Origin: a virus
Direction: 5' to 3' (one strand)
Virus record (IMG/VR): IMGVR_UViG_3300046822_000107
Location: 1-20,469 of that record
Length of the DNA stretch: 20,469 nucleotides
The translations under genes were made by a program, and so were the position numbers. The notes under the pieces were generated by a model. The model was not told the origin of the DNA, searched no databases, and was given only the letters and a program-made list of their open reading frames with translations. Position 1 is the first letter of the stretch; each line of letters begins with the position of its first letter. Shown here piece by piece: positions 1 to 7,488 of this stretch.

Positions 1-1
1 C

Positions 2-118
2 ACCACACGGAGAAACCTGCAATGGCGCCGCAACAACCCCGAGAAGGCCAAGGCGCTGCGCCGCGCCTACATCGAGCGCAACAAGGCCCGCAACCGTGCC
101 CGCCGCGGCGAACTCTGA
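2..118 (+). CDS. 3' end of a small basic protein (partial)
   Basis: An open frame enters from the left edge and stops at TGA 116-118, giving the last 38 residues. The tail is very rich in Arg, Lys and Asn, with an N-N-P-E-K-A-K-A-L-R-R core followed by R-N-K-A-R-N-R-A-R-R. Basic Asn-Pro-Glu-Lys runs like this are common in the arms of small HNH-type endonucleases and zinc-finger proteins often found beside phage terminase genes, but no catalytic residues are visible here, so the function is inference only. It overlaps the longest version of the next gene by 23 bases. If that gene starts at 186 instead, a gap of 67 bases follows this stop. Confidence 0.45.
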   Translation, partial: TTRRNLQWRRNNPEKAKALRRAYIERNKARNRARRGEL

Positions 119-656
119 CCCTCAACCTACCGCGCTATCGACCAACGATGCTCCACGTGGAACATCGGACCGCTTAAAACGCCCTATGCGCGATTTTTCC
201 CCCGTTGCGCTACCCGACGATCCCCCCGTCCCGGAAAACGGCGCCGTGGACGATCCTGACCCCTCCACGCACGCTTCCATCGATCCCTCCCGGCTCGGTT
301 TCCCGCACATGCTCCCGGTGGAACTCGCGCTGGCCGAGGACCCGGTGCGCGAGATCTGCGCCGCCTACGGCATCGACAAGGCCGCATTCACCAAGCTCTG
401 CGCCAACCCGGCGTTCGGCAAGGCCGTGAAGGACGCGCAGGACATGCTGGCCAAGGAAGGCATGGGCTTCCGGGTCAAGGCTCGCATGCAGGCGGAAGCG
501 CTGCTCAAAACCAACTGGGCGCTGATCCACTCCCCGAGCACCAACCCCGCGGTCAAAGCGGACCTGATCAAAAACACCTTCAAGGTGGCTGGGTTCGAGC
601 CCCGGGCCGATGACCGGGCCATGGTCATGCCGCTGCAGATCAACATCCAGCTGTAG
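96..656 (+). CDS. Terminase small subunit (probable)
   Basis: This is the probable small terminase, which recognises phage DNA and hands it to the large subunit for packaging. Residues 1-65 of the 186-residue longest form are low-complexity and rich in Pro, Asp and Ser. The conserved-looking part begins near residue 72 with a helical segment (LPVELALAEDPVREICAAYG). It continues through a helix-turn-helix-like stretch (GIDKAAFTKLCANPAFGKAV) and a second helical block with K-A-D-L-I-K near the C-terminus. This layout, and the position 23 bases before the large terminase, support the call. The GTG at 96 has no good SD and overlaps the upstream gene. ATG 186 (residue 31) is an equally plausible start and would leave the parS-like site intergenic. 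Identity rests mainly on position and fold type. Confidence 0.65.
   Translation: MPAAANSDPQPTALSTNDAPRGTSDRLKRPMRDFSPVALPDDPPVPENGAVDDPDPSTHASIDPSRLGFPHMLPVELALAEDPVREICAAYGIDKAAFTKLCANPAFGKAVKDAQDMLAKEGMGFRVKARMQAEALLKTNWALIHSPSTNPAVKADLIKNTFKVAGFEPRADDRAMVMPLQINIQL
149..164. promoter_or_regulatory. parS-like palindrome (candidate ParB-binding site)
   Basis: The sequence TGCTCCACGTGGAACA matches the bacterial chromosomal parS consensus TGTTYCACGTGRAACA at 15 of 16 positions; the only change is C for T at position 3. The surrounding 147-166 forms a 20-base palindrome with one mismatched pair. The known role of parS is as the loading site of the CTP-dependent clamp ParB in chromosome and plasmid segregation. 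Whether ParB binds here is not shown. It lies in the poorly conserved start of the small terminase frame, or in a true intergenic gap if that gene starts at 186. Confidence 0.5.
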
Positions 657-679
657 CACCCACCCAGCGCCCGCGGGCC

Positions 680-2149
680 ATGGCGACGATCAACTACAAG
701 CCTGCGCCGACCGTCAAGGCGTTCATCAAGCACTTCCGGCCGGGCGAGTTGTTCGCCGACTGGATCATGGGACCCGTGGGTTCCGGCAAGACCACGGGCA
801 TCTTCATGAAGCTCGTGGTGATGTCGCTGCTGCAAAAGCCATCGCCGGTCGACGGTAAGCGCCGCGTGCGCGCCGTGGTCGTACGCAACACCATGCCACA
901 GCTCGTGGACACGACGATCGCGTCGTGGAACATGTGGTTTCGCGACGGGGAAGCGGGGTCATGGCACGCCACCGACAAGCGCTTCGTGCTCCGGTTCGCC
1001 GACGTCGAGTGCGAAGTGCTGTTCCGTGCGCTCGATACCGCCGACGACATCGCACGCGTGCTGTCGCTCGAAACGACGTTCGTCATCTTGGACGAATTCG
1101 TGCAGATACCGAAAGCGATCGTCGACGCGCTCGATGCGCGCTGCGGCCGCTACCCGAGCGAGCGTGACGGGGGTGCGACGAATTGGGGCATGTGGGGTGC
1201 GTCGAACCCGGGCAATGAAGATGACTGGTGGCACGCTGCACTCGACCAAGCCGAGCCCGCCAGCGCGACGGCACAGGAGCTGATCGCGCGGCACACCGAC
1301 CGCGTGCTGGCGGGCAAGGCACCCGAGAGCAACTGGATGTTTTTTCTGCAGCCGTCCGGATTCTCCGAAGGCGCGGAGAACGTCGAGAATTTGCCGGGCA
1401 AACGTGCGTATTACACGTCACTCGCCAAGGACAAGGCCGAGCACTGGGTCAAGCAGTTCATTGAAGTGGAGTGGGGCTATTCGATCGCCGGCACGCCGGT
1501 CATCGCGACATTCAAGCCCGACATTCACATCGCCAAAGGGCCGATACGGTTTAACCCACACCTGAAGCTGGTCGGCGGGCTCGACCCGGGGATGAATTGC
1601 GCGATGATTTTCGGACAGGTGGACAACTTCGGCCGACTGTCTGTGTTGAGCGAGCTGGTCACACGCGACTACGGCGCGAAACGATTCATCAGCGACAAGT
1701 TGAAACCGCACCTGAAAAATACGTACGAGAACGCCGATTTCGTTGTCTCCCCCGATCCGGCATCGAATCAACGTGCGCAGACCGACGAGCGCACTGTTGC
1801 GGACATCTTCCGCAAGGATTTCAAGGTACGCGTGGCGACGAGCAACAACCAGTTGCCGGGGCGCATCGACGCCATCGAGCACTACACCACGCGCATCACG
1901 GAGAACGGTGCTGCGCTGCAGATCGACCCACGCTGTCGAACACTGATTCGGGCACTGCGCTCGGGATGGCGCTACAATGCCACCAATAAAGGTGACATTA
2001 AAGACCTACCGATGAAGAACCAGTATTCGCACCCGGGAGATGCCTTTTCATACCTCTGCCTATACTTTTTCGTCGACAGCGAGCGCACGGCCAAGCAAAA
2101 GAACCGACCACCACTTCCCATGTTCAGGAATAGCTACAACGTGCGATAG
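680..2149 (+). CDS. Terminase large subunit (ATPase/nuclease)
   Basis: This is the motor that translocates DNA into the prohead and cuts the concatemer. The 489-residue protein has an N-terminal ATPase with Walker A GPVGSGKTT (residues 31-39), Walker B VILDE (135-139) and a likely coupling motif GASNP (173-177). The C-terminal part looks like an RNase H-like nuclease: GLDPG (Asp302), VSPDP (Asp359) and HPGDAF (Asp454) are spaced like its metal-binding acidic residues. Length is normal for the family. The ATG at 680 is the only start that keeps a full N-terminus before Walker A, although no clear SD precedes it; translation may depend on coupling to the small subunit 23 bases upstream. The portal gene follows after 8 bases. 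Confidence 0.93.
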   Translation: MATINYKPAPTVKAFIKHFRPGELFADWIMGPVGSGKTTGIFMKLVVMSLLQKPSPVDGKRRVRAVVVRNTMPQLVDTTIASWNMWFRDGEAGSWHATDKRFVLRFADVECEVLFRALDTADDIARVLSLETTFVILDEFVQIPKAIVDALDARCGRYPSERDGGATNWGMWGASNPGNEDDWWHAALDQAEPASATAQELIARHTDRVLAGKAPESNWMFFLQPSGFSEGAENVENLPGKRAYYTSLAKDKAEHWVKQFIEVEWGYSIAGTPVIATFKPDIHIAKGPIRFNPHLKLVGGLDPGMNCAMIFGQVDNFGRLSVLSELVTRDYGAKRFISDKLKPHLKNTYENADFVVSPDPASNQRAQTDERTVADIFRKDFKVRVATSNNQLPGRIDAIEHYTTRITENGAALQIDPRCRTLIRALRSGWRYNATNKGDIKDLPMKNQYSHPGDAFSYLCLYFFVDSERTAKQKNRPPLPMFRNSYNVR

Positions 2150-2157
2150 GAACCGCC

Positions 2158-4395
2158 ATGGATCAGCTCCAGCCCGGGGTTAATTTGACGCACGCGATGC
2201 CGCCGAACCCTCCGGTGATGACGTCAAATTCATCGAACATTTCCGGTTCCAGCTACACCGGCACACCGAACATGGACAAGCTGCGCGCACTGGGCGCGAA
2301 GCTCTCCACCGATTTCAAAACATACGAGAACCATCGCAAGCTGCAGGAGCTGAAATGGCAGCGCAATCTGATGCAGTTTCTCGGCGAGTACGACAACGAC
2401 GTCGCCAAGACACTCGATGCTAATCGCAGCAAAGCCTATCCGCGCCTGACGCGTGTGAAGGTCATCTCGATGCTGTCGCGTTTGATGAATCTGCTGTTCC
2501 CGGTGAATGAGAAAAACTGGGGGCTCGCGGCGTCGCCGGTACCGAATCTGTCGATGGAAGACATGATGACGGTGCTGCAACAGGCGCAAACAGGTGCGCA
2601 GCAAGCAGGGGGCCAGCTCTCCGACACCGCGATCGAGGCTGCGGTGCGGGCGTTCGCGATGGAGCGGGCGAAGAATCTGGAGCGCGAGGTCGAGGATCAG
2701 CTGGCCGAAGTCGGTGGCAACCGGAATCTCGACTACGTAGCACTCTGTCGCAAGGTGCTGTTCAGCGGAATTTTGTACGGCGCCGGGGTGTTGAAGGGTC
2801 CGTTCGTACGTCAGCAGCTGCAGCGCACGTGGGCGCGCGGCATCGCAGGTGCGTACGTGCCGCAGCAGATGATGGCGTATCGCCCGCAACTGCAATTCGT
2901 GCCGATCTGGGATTACTACCCGGATATGACGGCGAAGCACATGCACCAGATGGACGGCCAGTTTCAGCGCATGGTGCTGTCGAAATCGCAGCTCCGCGCG
3001 CTCGCGGACAGACCGGACTTTTTCGGCGAGGAAGTGCAGGAATACCTGTCGCAGAATCCGAAAGGGAACTGGAAAGAGCGCACGCACGAGACGATGCTGC
3101 GCACCATCGGCACGCAAAGCAATGTCAACGTGCTATCGAGCACGAAGTACGAAGTGATCATCTGGGACGGTTTCGTGTCGGCGCAGGATCTGCGCAGTGC
3201 TGGCATCGAAGTTCCGGATGAGATGACCAACGATCTGGTCGACGCGTCGGTGTGGACGCTGGACAACCGCGTCATCAAGTGCCTGATGAGCCCATGGGCC
3301 GAGCTGGAACCCGACGAGCGCGTGCAGATGTACCACCAGTTTATTTTTGAAGAAGACGATTCGAGCATCATCGGCAACGGGCTGCCGAACATCATGCGCG
3401 ATTCGCAGATGAACATGGCGGCAGCGACTCGCATGCTGATGGACAACGCGTCGGTCGTGTGCGGTCCGAATCTCGAAATCAACACTGCGTTGCTACGTAC
3501 CGATCAGGACATCAAAGGCATTCAGCCGTACAAGATCTGGTACCGCGAAGACGACAACATGTCGACGGCGCAGTTTCCGTCCGTGCGCGAGGTGAAATTT
3601 GATTCGCACATTAAAGAGCTGCAAGGCGTGGTTGAAATGTGCCAAGCGTTTGCCGATGCGGAGACGTTCGTTAATCCGGCCACCGGGGGTGACATGCAGA
3701 AGGGGCCGAGTGAACCGTTCCGCACGGCTGCCGGCGCCTCGATGATCCAAGGACAAGCCGCGTTGCCGTTCAAGGATGTCGTGCGCAACTACGACACGTT
3801 CACCATGTCGGTGATCAATTCGATTGTGCTGTTCAATAAGCATTTCAATCCGAATCGCGAGGTGCAGGGCGACTTCACTGTCATCGCACGCGGTTCGTCG
3901 TCGCTGATTGCGAAAGAAGTGCGCGGCATGGCGCTCGACATGCTGGCGCAGACGGTGCAGCCGGAAGAGCGCAAGTACATCGACTGGTACAAGATGGTGA
4001 AGGAACGTCTCGGTGTGCGCGACGTCGACATCTCCGAAGTGTTGCTCGATGCCGATGCAGCCAAGGCTGCCGAGCAGGCCGAGTCGGATAAACAGGCCGC
4101 GGATGAGCAGTCGATGAAGTCGTTGATGGCCGCGGAAGTGCGCAAACTCCTTGCGGATGCCACCAAATCGCTCACCGCAGCGGACTCGAATTCAGCGTCG
4201 GCGGAAGCGAAATCGGCGCAAGCGCAGGTGTCCACTTATGAGGCAGTGCTGCGCGGGCTCGAATCGGGTGTCACGCCGAAGGATGTGCACGCTGCGCACC
4301 AAGGCGCCGACGTTCCACCCGCGATCGCAGCGGGTTTCCGGCGCACCAGCGGCAAGGATAAGCCGGTCACGAACGGTACCGGGACGACGCAATGA
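2158..4395 (+). CDS. Portal protein (head-tail connector)
   Basis: This is the portal, the ring at one capsid vertex through which DNA passes and on which the neck is built. At 745 residues it is in the size range of portals from short-tailed phages. Residues 1-38 are Pro/Ser/Asn-rich and probably disordered. Residues 40-130 (KLSTDFKTYENHRKLQELKW, then RSKAYPRLTRVKVISMLSRL) resemble the N-terminal helical part of such portals, and a long mixed wing/stem region follows. Residues of roughly 620-710 are Ala-, Glu- and Lys-rich helix, fitting a C-terminal crown or barrel. The start is well supported by an AGGAA SD (TAGGAACCGCC before the ATG). The call rests on size, position after the large terminase and overall pattern; no single catalytic motif exists for this family. 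Confidence 0.85.
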   Translation: MDQLQPGVNLTHAMPPNPPVMTSNSSNISGSSYTGTPNMDKLRALGAKLSTDFKTYENHRKLQELKWQRNLMQFLGEYDNDVAKTLDANRSKAYPRLTRVKVISMLSRLMNLLFPVNEKNWGLAASPVPNLSMEDMMTVLQQAQTGAQQAGGQLSDTAIEAAVRAFAMERAKNLEREVEDQLAEVGGNRNLDYVALCRKVLFSGILYGAGVLKGPFVRQQLQRTWARGIAGAYVPQQMMAYRPQLQFVPIWDYYPDMTAKHMHQMDGQFQRMVLSKSQLRALADRPDFFGEEVQEYLSQNPKGNWKERTHETMLRTIGTQSNVNVLSSTKYEVIIWDGFVSAQDLRSAGIEVPDEMTNDLVDASVWTLDNRVIKCLMSPWAELEPDERVQMYHQFIFEEDDSSIIGNGLPNIMRDSQMNMAAATRMLMDNASVVCGPNLEINTALLRTDQDIKGIQPYKIWYREDDNMSTAQFPSVREVKFDSHIKELQGVVEMCQAFADAETFVNPATGGDMQKGPSEPFRTAAGASMIQGQAALPFKDVVRNYDTFTMSVINSIVLFNKHFNPNREVQGDFTVIARGSSSLIAKEVRGMALDMLAQTVQPEERKYIDWYKMVKERLGVRDVDISEVLLDADAAKAAEQAESDKQAADEQSMKSLMAAEVRKLLADATKSLTAADSNSASAEAKSAQAQVSTYEAVLRGLESGVTPKDVHAAHQGADVPPAIAAGFRRTSGKDKPVTNGTGTTQ

Positions 4396-4631
4396 AAGAC
4401 GACCCACGCAAGCAGGAGACGGAGTGCCGCGCACGGATCTATGGTGCGCGCGACAGTAGCACGACGGCGGATTTGATCGCGATGCTGACGTCAGTGATCG
4501 AGCGGGCGAAGGTATCGCTGCTCACCGCGGATGCCGCGGAGGTCGTACGGCTACAAGGGAAGTGCGCTGGGTTCCGGGAGGTCCTTAAATGGCTTACTGA
4601 GCCTGTTAACCTACCTGTTGACAAAGTGTAA
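4392..4631 (+). CDS. Small helical protein coupled to portal
   Basis: This 79-residue protein starts on an ATGA overlap with the portal stop codon, so it is probably translated by ribosomes finishing the portal. The sequence is helical and charged: TADLIAMLTSVIERAKVSLL and a second segment TADAAEVVRLQGKCAGFREVLKWL, ending in a Pro-containing tail. The two-helix pattern with an A-D-A-A-E-V-V-R-L-Q-G core resembles small proteins I recall beside phage portals, which may dimerise, but no function is known to me. Its last codons overlap the -35 element of the promoter driving the next gene. There is no signal peptide or membrane segment. Confidence 0.7.
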   Translation: MKDDPRKQETECRARIYGARDSSTTADLIAMLTSVIERAKVSLLTADAAEVVRLQGKCAGFREVLKWLTEPVNLPVDKV

Positions 4632-4646
4632 TGCGTAGCTTATAAG
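4618..4646 (+). promoter_or_regulatory. Sigma70-type promoter ahead of the capsid block
   Basis: A perfect -35 box TTGACA (4618-4623) is followed by a 17-base spacer and a -10 box TATAAG (4641-4646), five of six matches to TATAAT. The -10 lies inside a perfect 10-base palindrome GCTTATAAGC (4638-4647), which could serve as an operator; that is inference. Normal spacing puts the transcription start near 4652-4654, immediately before the scaffold ATG at 4655, so the transcript would have almost no leader. It is the best promoter I can see in the window. Confidence 0.7.
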
Positions 4647-4654
4647 CCACAAGC

Positions 4655-5605
4655 ATGACCACTCAAACCACTACATCTGGTGTTCCGGCTGATGAATTTG
4701 ACCTAGTTTTTGACCAAATTACAAAGCTGGACGCGAAAGGCAATGAGCCGGATGTAGCGCCACCGGCAGCCGCTGCACCCCCGGCAGCTGCTGCCGCACC
4801 GGAAGCGAAAGCGCCCGAAACACCCGAGCCGCCGACGCCCCCGGAAGCGAAAGCACCCGAGACGCCTGAGCCGCCCGCGGCCGCGCCACCGGAGTCGCCA
4901 CCGCCGACTGAAACCGAGCTTGCTGCGCAGCGCATCGCTGAGCTGGAAGCTGAACTCGCTGCGGCCAAGAAACCTGCTGCTGCGCCTGCGCCCGAACCAG
5001 AGGGTGGCAAGCCTGCTGCAGAAGCACCACCTGCTGCGCCGCCCGAGATTCAGTGGTACCAGCCGACGCCGGACGAAGTGGCAGTGATGACCGAGCACGC
5101 CAAGGAATGGCCCGAGATCGCGAAAGCGGAAGAGATCCGGACCAAGGCCGCGGTGTTCAACGCGGTGCAGTACGTGTTCTCGGAAATCGCCGCCAAATAC
5201 GGCCCAGTGCTCGATCGCTTCAAGCTCACGGCCGACGCGATCGAGGAACAGCTCGCGCTGCAGGACATTCGCGGTGCGCATGGAGACTACGACGCGGTGC
5301 GCGACAAGGTTGCGAGCTGGGTCGAGACGCTTCCTGTTGCGTTTAGGGCCGGTGCGCAGGAGATCATGAAGAGCGGCACGCCGGACGAAGTGTCGTCTCT
5401 CATCACCGAATTCAAGAAGCAAACGGCGGCTCCCGGAGCGCCGGCAGCACCAGCAGCAAAAGATAAGACCGAACTCTCAGTCGCGGCCAAAAAAGCGGTG
5501 GGCAACTTGAGTGTGGTCGATTCCAAACGTACTTCTGTCCCAGCTGCTGCACCCGACAAGAACGACTTCGAGGGTGCGTGGAATGAAGCATCGGCAGCCG
5601 GATAG
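4655..5605 (+). CDS. Capsid scaffolding protein
   Basis: This is the probable scaffold, which guides capsid assembly and is then lost from the head. The 316-residue protein has a Pro/Ala/Glu-rich low-complexity stretch (residues 31-140) containing a 14-residue tandem repeat and a helical AAQRIAELEAELAAAKKPAA segment near 90-110. An acidic and helical body spans about 140-265. The C-terminal tail contains KKAVGNLSVVDSKRTSVPAA and then an acidic DKNDFEGAW segment. A basic helix or linker followed by a short acidic end is typical of scaffolds that precede N4 gp56-like capsid genes. An in-frame TAA at 4643-4645 blocks any upstream start, so ATG 4655 is the first possible start. It has no SD, consistent with the promoter placed directly before it. 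Confidence 0.8.
   Translation: MTTQTTTSGVPADEFDLVFDQITKLDAKGNEPDVAPPAAAAPPAAAAAPEAKAPETPEPPTPPEAKAPETPEPPAAAPPESPPPTETELAAQRIAELEAELAAAKKPAAAPAPEPEGGKPAAEAPPAAPPEIQWYQPTPDEVAVMTEHAKEWPEIAKAEEIRTKAAVFNAVQYVFSEIAAKYGPVLDRFKLTADAIEEQLALQDIRGAHGDYDAVRDKVASWVETLPVAFRAGAQEIMKSGTPDEVSSLITEFKKQTAAPGAPAAPAAKDKTELSVAAKKAVGNLSVVDSKRTSVPAAAPDKNDFEGAWNEASAAG
4799..4882 (+). repeat. 42-base tandem repeat (2 copies) in the scaffold gene
   Basis: Copies at 4799-4840 and 4841-4882 encode PEAKAPETPEPPTP and PEAKAPETPEPPAA. They differ mainly at synonymous third positions (for example GCGCCC versus GCACCC), so the duplication is not brand new. It extends the disordered linker of the scaffold by 14 residues. 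Confidence 0.9.
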
Positions 5606-5625
5606 AAACCACTGGAGCAACCCAC

Positions 5626-5979
5626 ATGAGTGAAACCACCGACCGCATTCAGGCTTCGACTGCGTCGCATGATGTGAAGGAAGCACTGGAAGCCATGCGC
5701 AAGGAGTATTTGTCGCTTGGTTCCGGTGGTGGTGGCGACGGCGAGGGACCCACGCTACCCGAGGGCGCGATTGCGCCCAAGGATGTGCAGGCCAATCTCG
5801 ACGCATTGAAAGCTACCGTTATCGTGGATCTCAACAATCTGCACGATGCGGTCGTCCACACGCTCACGCACCTTGATGAGCTGGGCGCAAAACTCAATGC
5901 GGATGCCGGTGTCACGGACGTCGATTACTACACGGAAAACGCACTCGACGACTCACCTCCAGCCATCACGACTGCTTAA
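5626..5979 (+). CDS. Short helical virion-assembly protein, unknown role
   Basis: A 117-residue acidic protein lies between the scaffold and major capsid genes, a slot often used for head-assembly factors or head fibres. It has an N-terminal helix (VKEALEAMRKEYLSLG), a glycine hinge (residues 32-40), then a helical stretch with DVQANLDALKATVIVDLNNL and LTHLDELGAKLNADAG. It ends near V-T-D-V-D-Y-Y. The segment L-N-A-D-A-G-V-T-D-V-D-Y resembles a short motif I recall in phage capsid-neighbour and fibre proteins; that is memory, not a search. A GGAGC SD sits at 5614-5618, about 7 bases before the ATG. No membrane segment, signal peptide or catalytic motif is visible. Confidence 0.7.
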   Translation: MSETTDRIQASTASHDVKEALEAMRKEYLSLGSGGGGDGEGPTLPEGAIAPKDVQANLDALKATVIVDLNNLHDAVVHTLTHLDELGAKLNADAGVTDVDYYTENALDDSPPAITTA

Positions 5980-5993
5980 CTCGGTCTTACCTT

Positions 5994-6009
5994 AAGGAAC
6001 CATCATGGC
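5994..6009 (+). promoter_or_regulatory. Translation-initiation block of the capsid gene (copy 1)
   Basis: AAGGAACCATCATGGC contains a strong SD (AAGGA), a six-base spacer and the ATG of the major capsid gene. The same 16 bases recur at 7061-7076 at the start of the next gene, suggesting matched high translation of two abundant virion proteins. Confidence 0.85.
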
Positions 6010-7042
6010 CAATATCGTCACGTACGGCGACATCTCGCCGCGTACCGCTGCGTACGTCGTCAAGGAACTGCTCAAGCGCGCCATGCCTTACATGGTGATC
6101 GAGCGCTTCGGTCAGAGCTATCCGATTCCGCTGAACAGCACGCGCACTGCGAAGTTTCGTCGTTACTATCTGCAAGGTGCGACGGGCTCCGCAGGTGACG
6201 GCAATCCAGCGAATGCGTTTTTCACACCGCTGTCGCTGACGCCGCTGATCGAAGGTGTTACGCCTGCCGGTCTCAAGCTGGGGTTCACCGATTACACGGT
6301 GCAACTCAACCAGTTCGGTGATTACATTCAGATCACCGACGTGGTTGAAGATACCCACGAAGACCCGGTGCTGTCGGAAGCCACACAAATTCTGTCGGAA
6401 TCGGCAGCGCAGACGTTCGAAGCCGTCCGGTACAACATTCTTCGTGCCGGGACGAACGTGTTCTGGGCGAATGGCGGTGTGCGCACCGCAGTCAACACGG
6501 CGCCCACGCTGGCGCTGCAGCGTCAGATCACCACCGCGCTGACCCGCCAGAATGCGAAGCCGCTGACGTCGATCGTGTCGTCGGACACAAGGTTCCGCAC
6601 GGAACCGGTCGAAGCTGCCTTCATCTGCCTCGCGCATCCGGATTCGGAAACCGACATCCGCGGTATGGCCGGTTTTATTCCGACCAAGCAGTACGGCACG
6701 GTGACGCCGTTCGAAAACGAGATTGGCGCGGTCGAGCGCGTGCGCTATCTCATCTCCACGGTGTTTACGCCGTTCCCGGATGCCGGTGGCGCCAAGGGCG
6801 CGATGCGTTCCACGAGCGGTGTCAATGCCGACGTTTACCCGCTGCTCTACATCGCGCGGGATGCGTACGGGATCGTTCCGCTGCGTGGCCGTGATTCGCT
6901 GACGCCGATGGTCGTCAATCCGAAGCCTGCTGCGGGCGATCCGCTCGGGCAGCGTGGCTCGGTCGGCTGGAAAGCGTGGCAGGCGGCAATCATCCTGCAG
7001 GATGCGTTCATGGTTCGCGCAGAAGTCGCGGCGACCGCGTAA
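6005..7042 (+). CDS. Major capsid protein, N4 gp56-like family
   Basis: This is the shell protein of the head. The 345-residue sequence has the pattern of the N4-gp56 major capsid family (HK97-type fold). It has an early helical arm (TAAYVVKELLKRAMPYMVIE), then RFGQSYPIPLN (34-44) leading to K-F-R-R-Y, then PLIEGVTPAG (80-89) and VQLNQFGDYIQITDV (99-113). Later come an H-P-D turn (211-213) and EIGAVERVRYLIST (239-252), which corresponds to the family's typical G-x-x-x-x-V-R-F/Y block. It follows a scaffold gene and is preceded by one of the best SDs in the window, as expected for the most abundant protein. The family name comes from recognising this motif order, not from a database search. 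Confidence 0.88.
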   Translation: MANIVTYGDISPRTAAYVVKELLKRAMPYMVIERFGQSYPIPLNSTRTAKFRRYYLQGATGSAGDGNPANAFFTPLSLTPLIEGVTPAGLKLGFTDYTVQLNQFGDYIQITDVVEDTHEDPVLSEATQILSESAAQTFEAVRYNILRAGTNVFWANGGVRTAVNTAPTLALQRQITTALTRQNAKPLTSIVSSDTRFRTEPVEAAFICLAHPDSETDIRGMAGFIPTKQYGTVTPFENEIGAVERVRYLISTVFTPFPDAGGAKGAMRSTSGVNADVYPLLYIARDAYGIVPLRGRDSLTPMVVNPKPAAGDPLGQRGSVGWKAWQAAIILQDAFMVRAEVAATA

Positions 7043-7060
7043 TTTTCACACTGTCTTGAC

Positions 7061-7076
7061 AAGGAACCATCATGGC
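7061..7076 (+). promoter_or_regulatory. Translation-initiation block of the next gene (copy 2)
   Basis: AAGGAACCATCATGGC is identical to 5994-6009 ahead of the capsid gene: the same SD, spacer, start codon and first coding bases. Confidence 0.85.
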
Positions 7077-7455
7077 TCTCGTCATTAACACCGTATCGCA
7101 AGAAAACAGTGTCGCTAATTTCGCGTCGGGCAGGGTTACGACCGATGCGGGCGCGGCGGCGGACACATTTTTTCCTCTCGGTTTCAAACCACGCATGATC
7201 GGGTGGATCATGAAGGCCGGCGCTGGTGTCGGAGGTATGCTGGAGTGGTTCGAAGGGATGCCGAATCTGACGTCGATGCGCACGGTCGCAGCGGGCACAC
7301 GCACGGTGGACGCAGCGGGTCTTACCGTTTATGGCCCCGGAGCGCCGGGTGCTGCGGCGTCGCCAATTGCTGGCGGCGTGCAAGGCAACGGCTTCATGGT
7401 CAAGGCGGCGGACATTGCGGTGTCAGGCGAATATTACTGGTACGCGTTCGGTTAG
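7072..7455 (+). CDS. Candidate head decoration/cement protein
   Basis: A 127-residue protein directly after the major capsid gene. It is rich in Gly, Ala, Val and Thr with alternating polar and hydrophobic residues, suggesting beta structure (FKPRMIGWIMKAGAGVGGML, MRTVAAGTRTVDAAGLTVYG) and ending in aromatic GEYYWYAFG. There is no signal peptide or membrane anchor. A decoration or cement role is inferred from three points: its place right after the capsid gene, a size typical of such proteins, and a translation start identical over 16 bases to the capsid gene, which would give high output. I do not recognise a specific family. Confidence 0.6.
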   Translation: MALVINTVSQENSVANFASGRVTTDAGAAADTFFPLGFKPRMIGWIMKAGAGVGGMLEWFEGMPNLTSMRTVAAGTRTVDAAGLTVYGPGAPGAAASPIAGGVQGNGFMVKAADIAVSGEYYWYAFG

Positions 7456-7488
7456 TCCCACGCTGCTGACTCTATCAAGGAGTACGAC

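Noticed and set aside
7056-7061. A TTGACA ahead of the 127-residue gene
   Set aside because: No -10-like box lies 16-18 bases downstream; the sequence there is already coding. It is the edge of the SD block.
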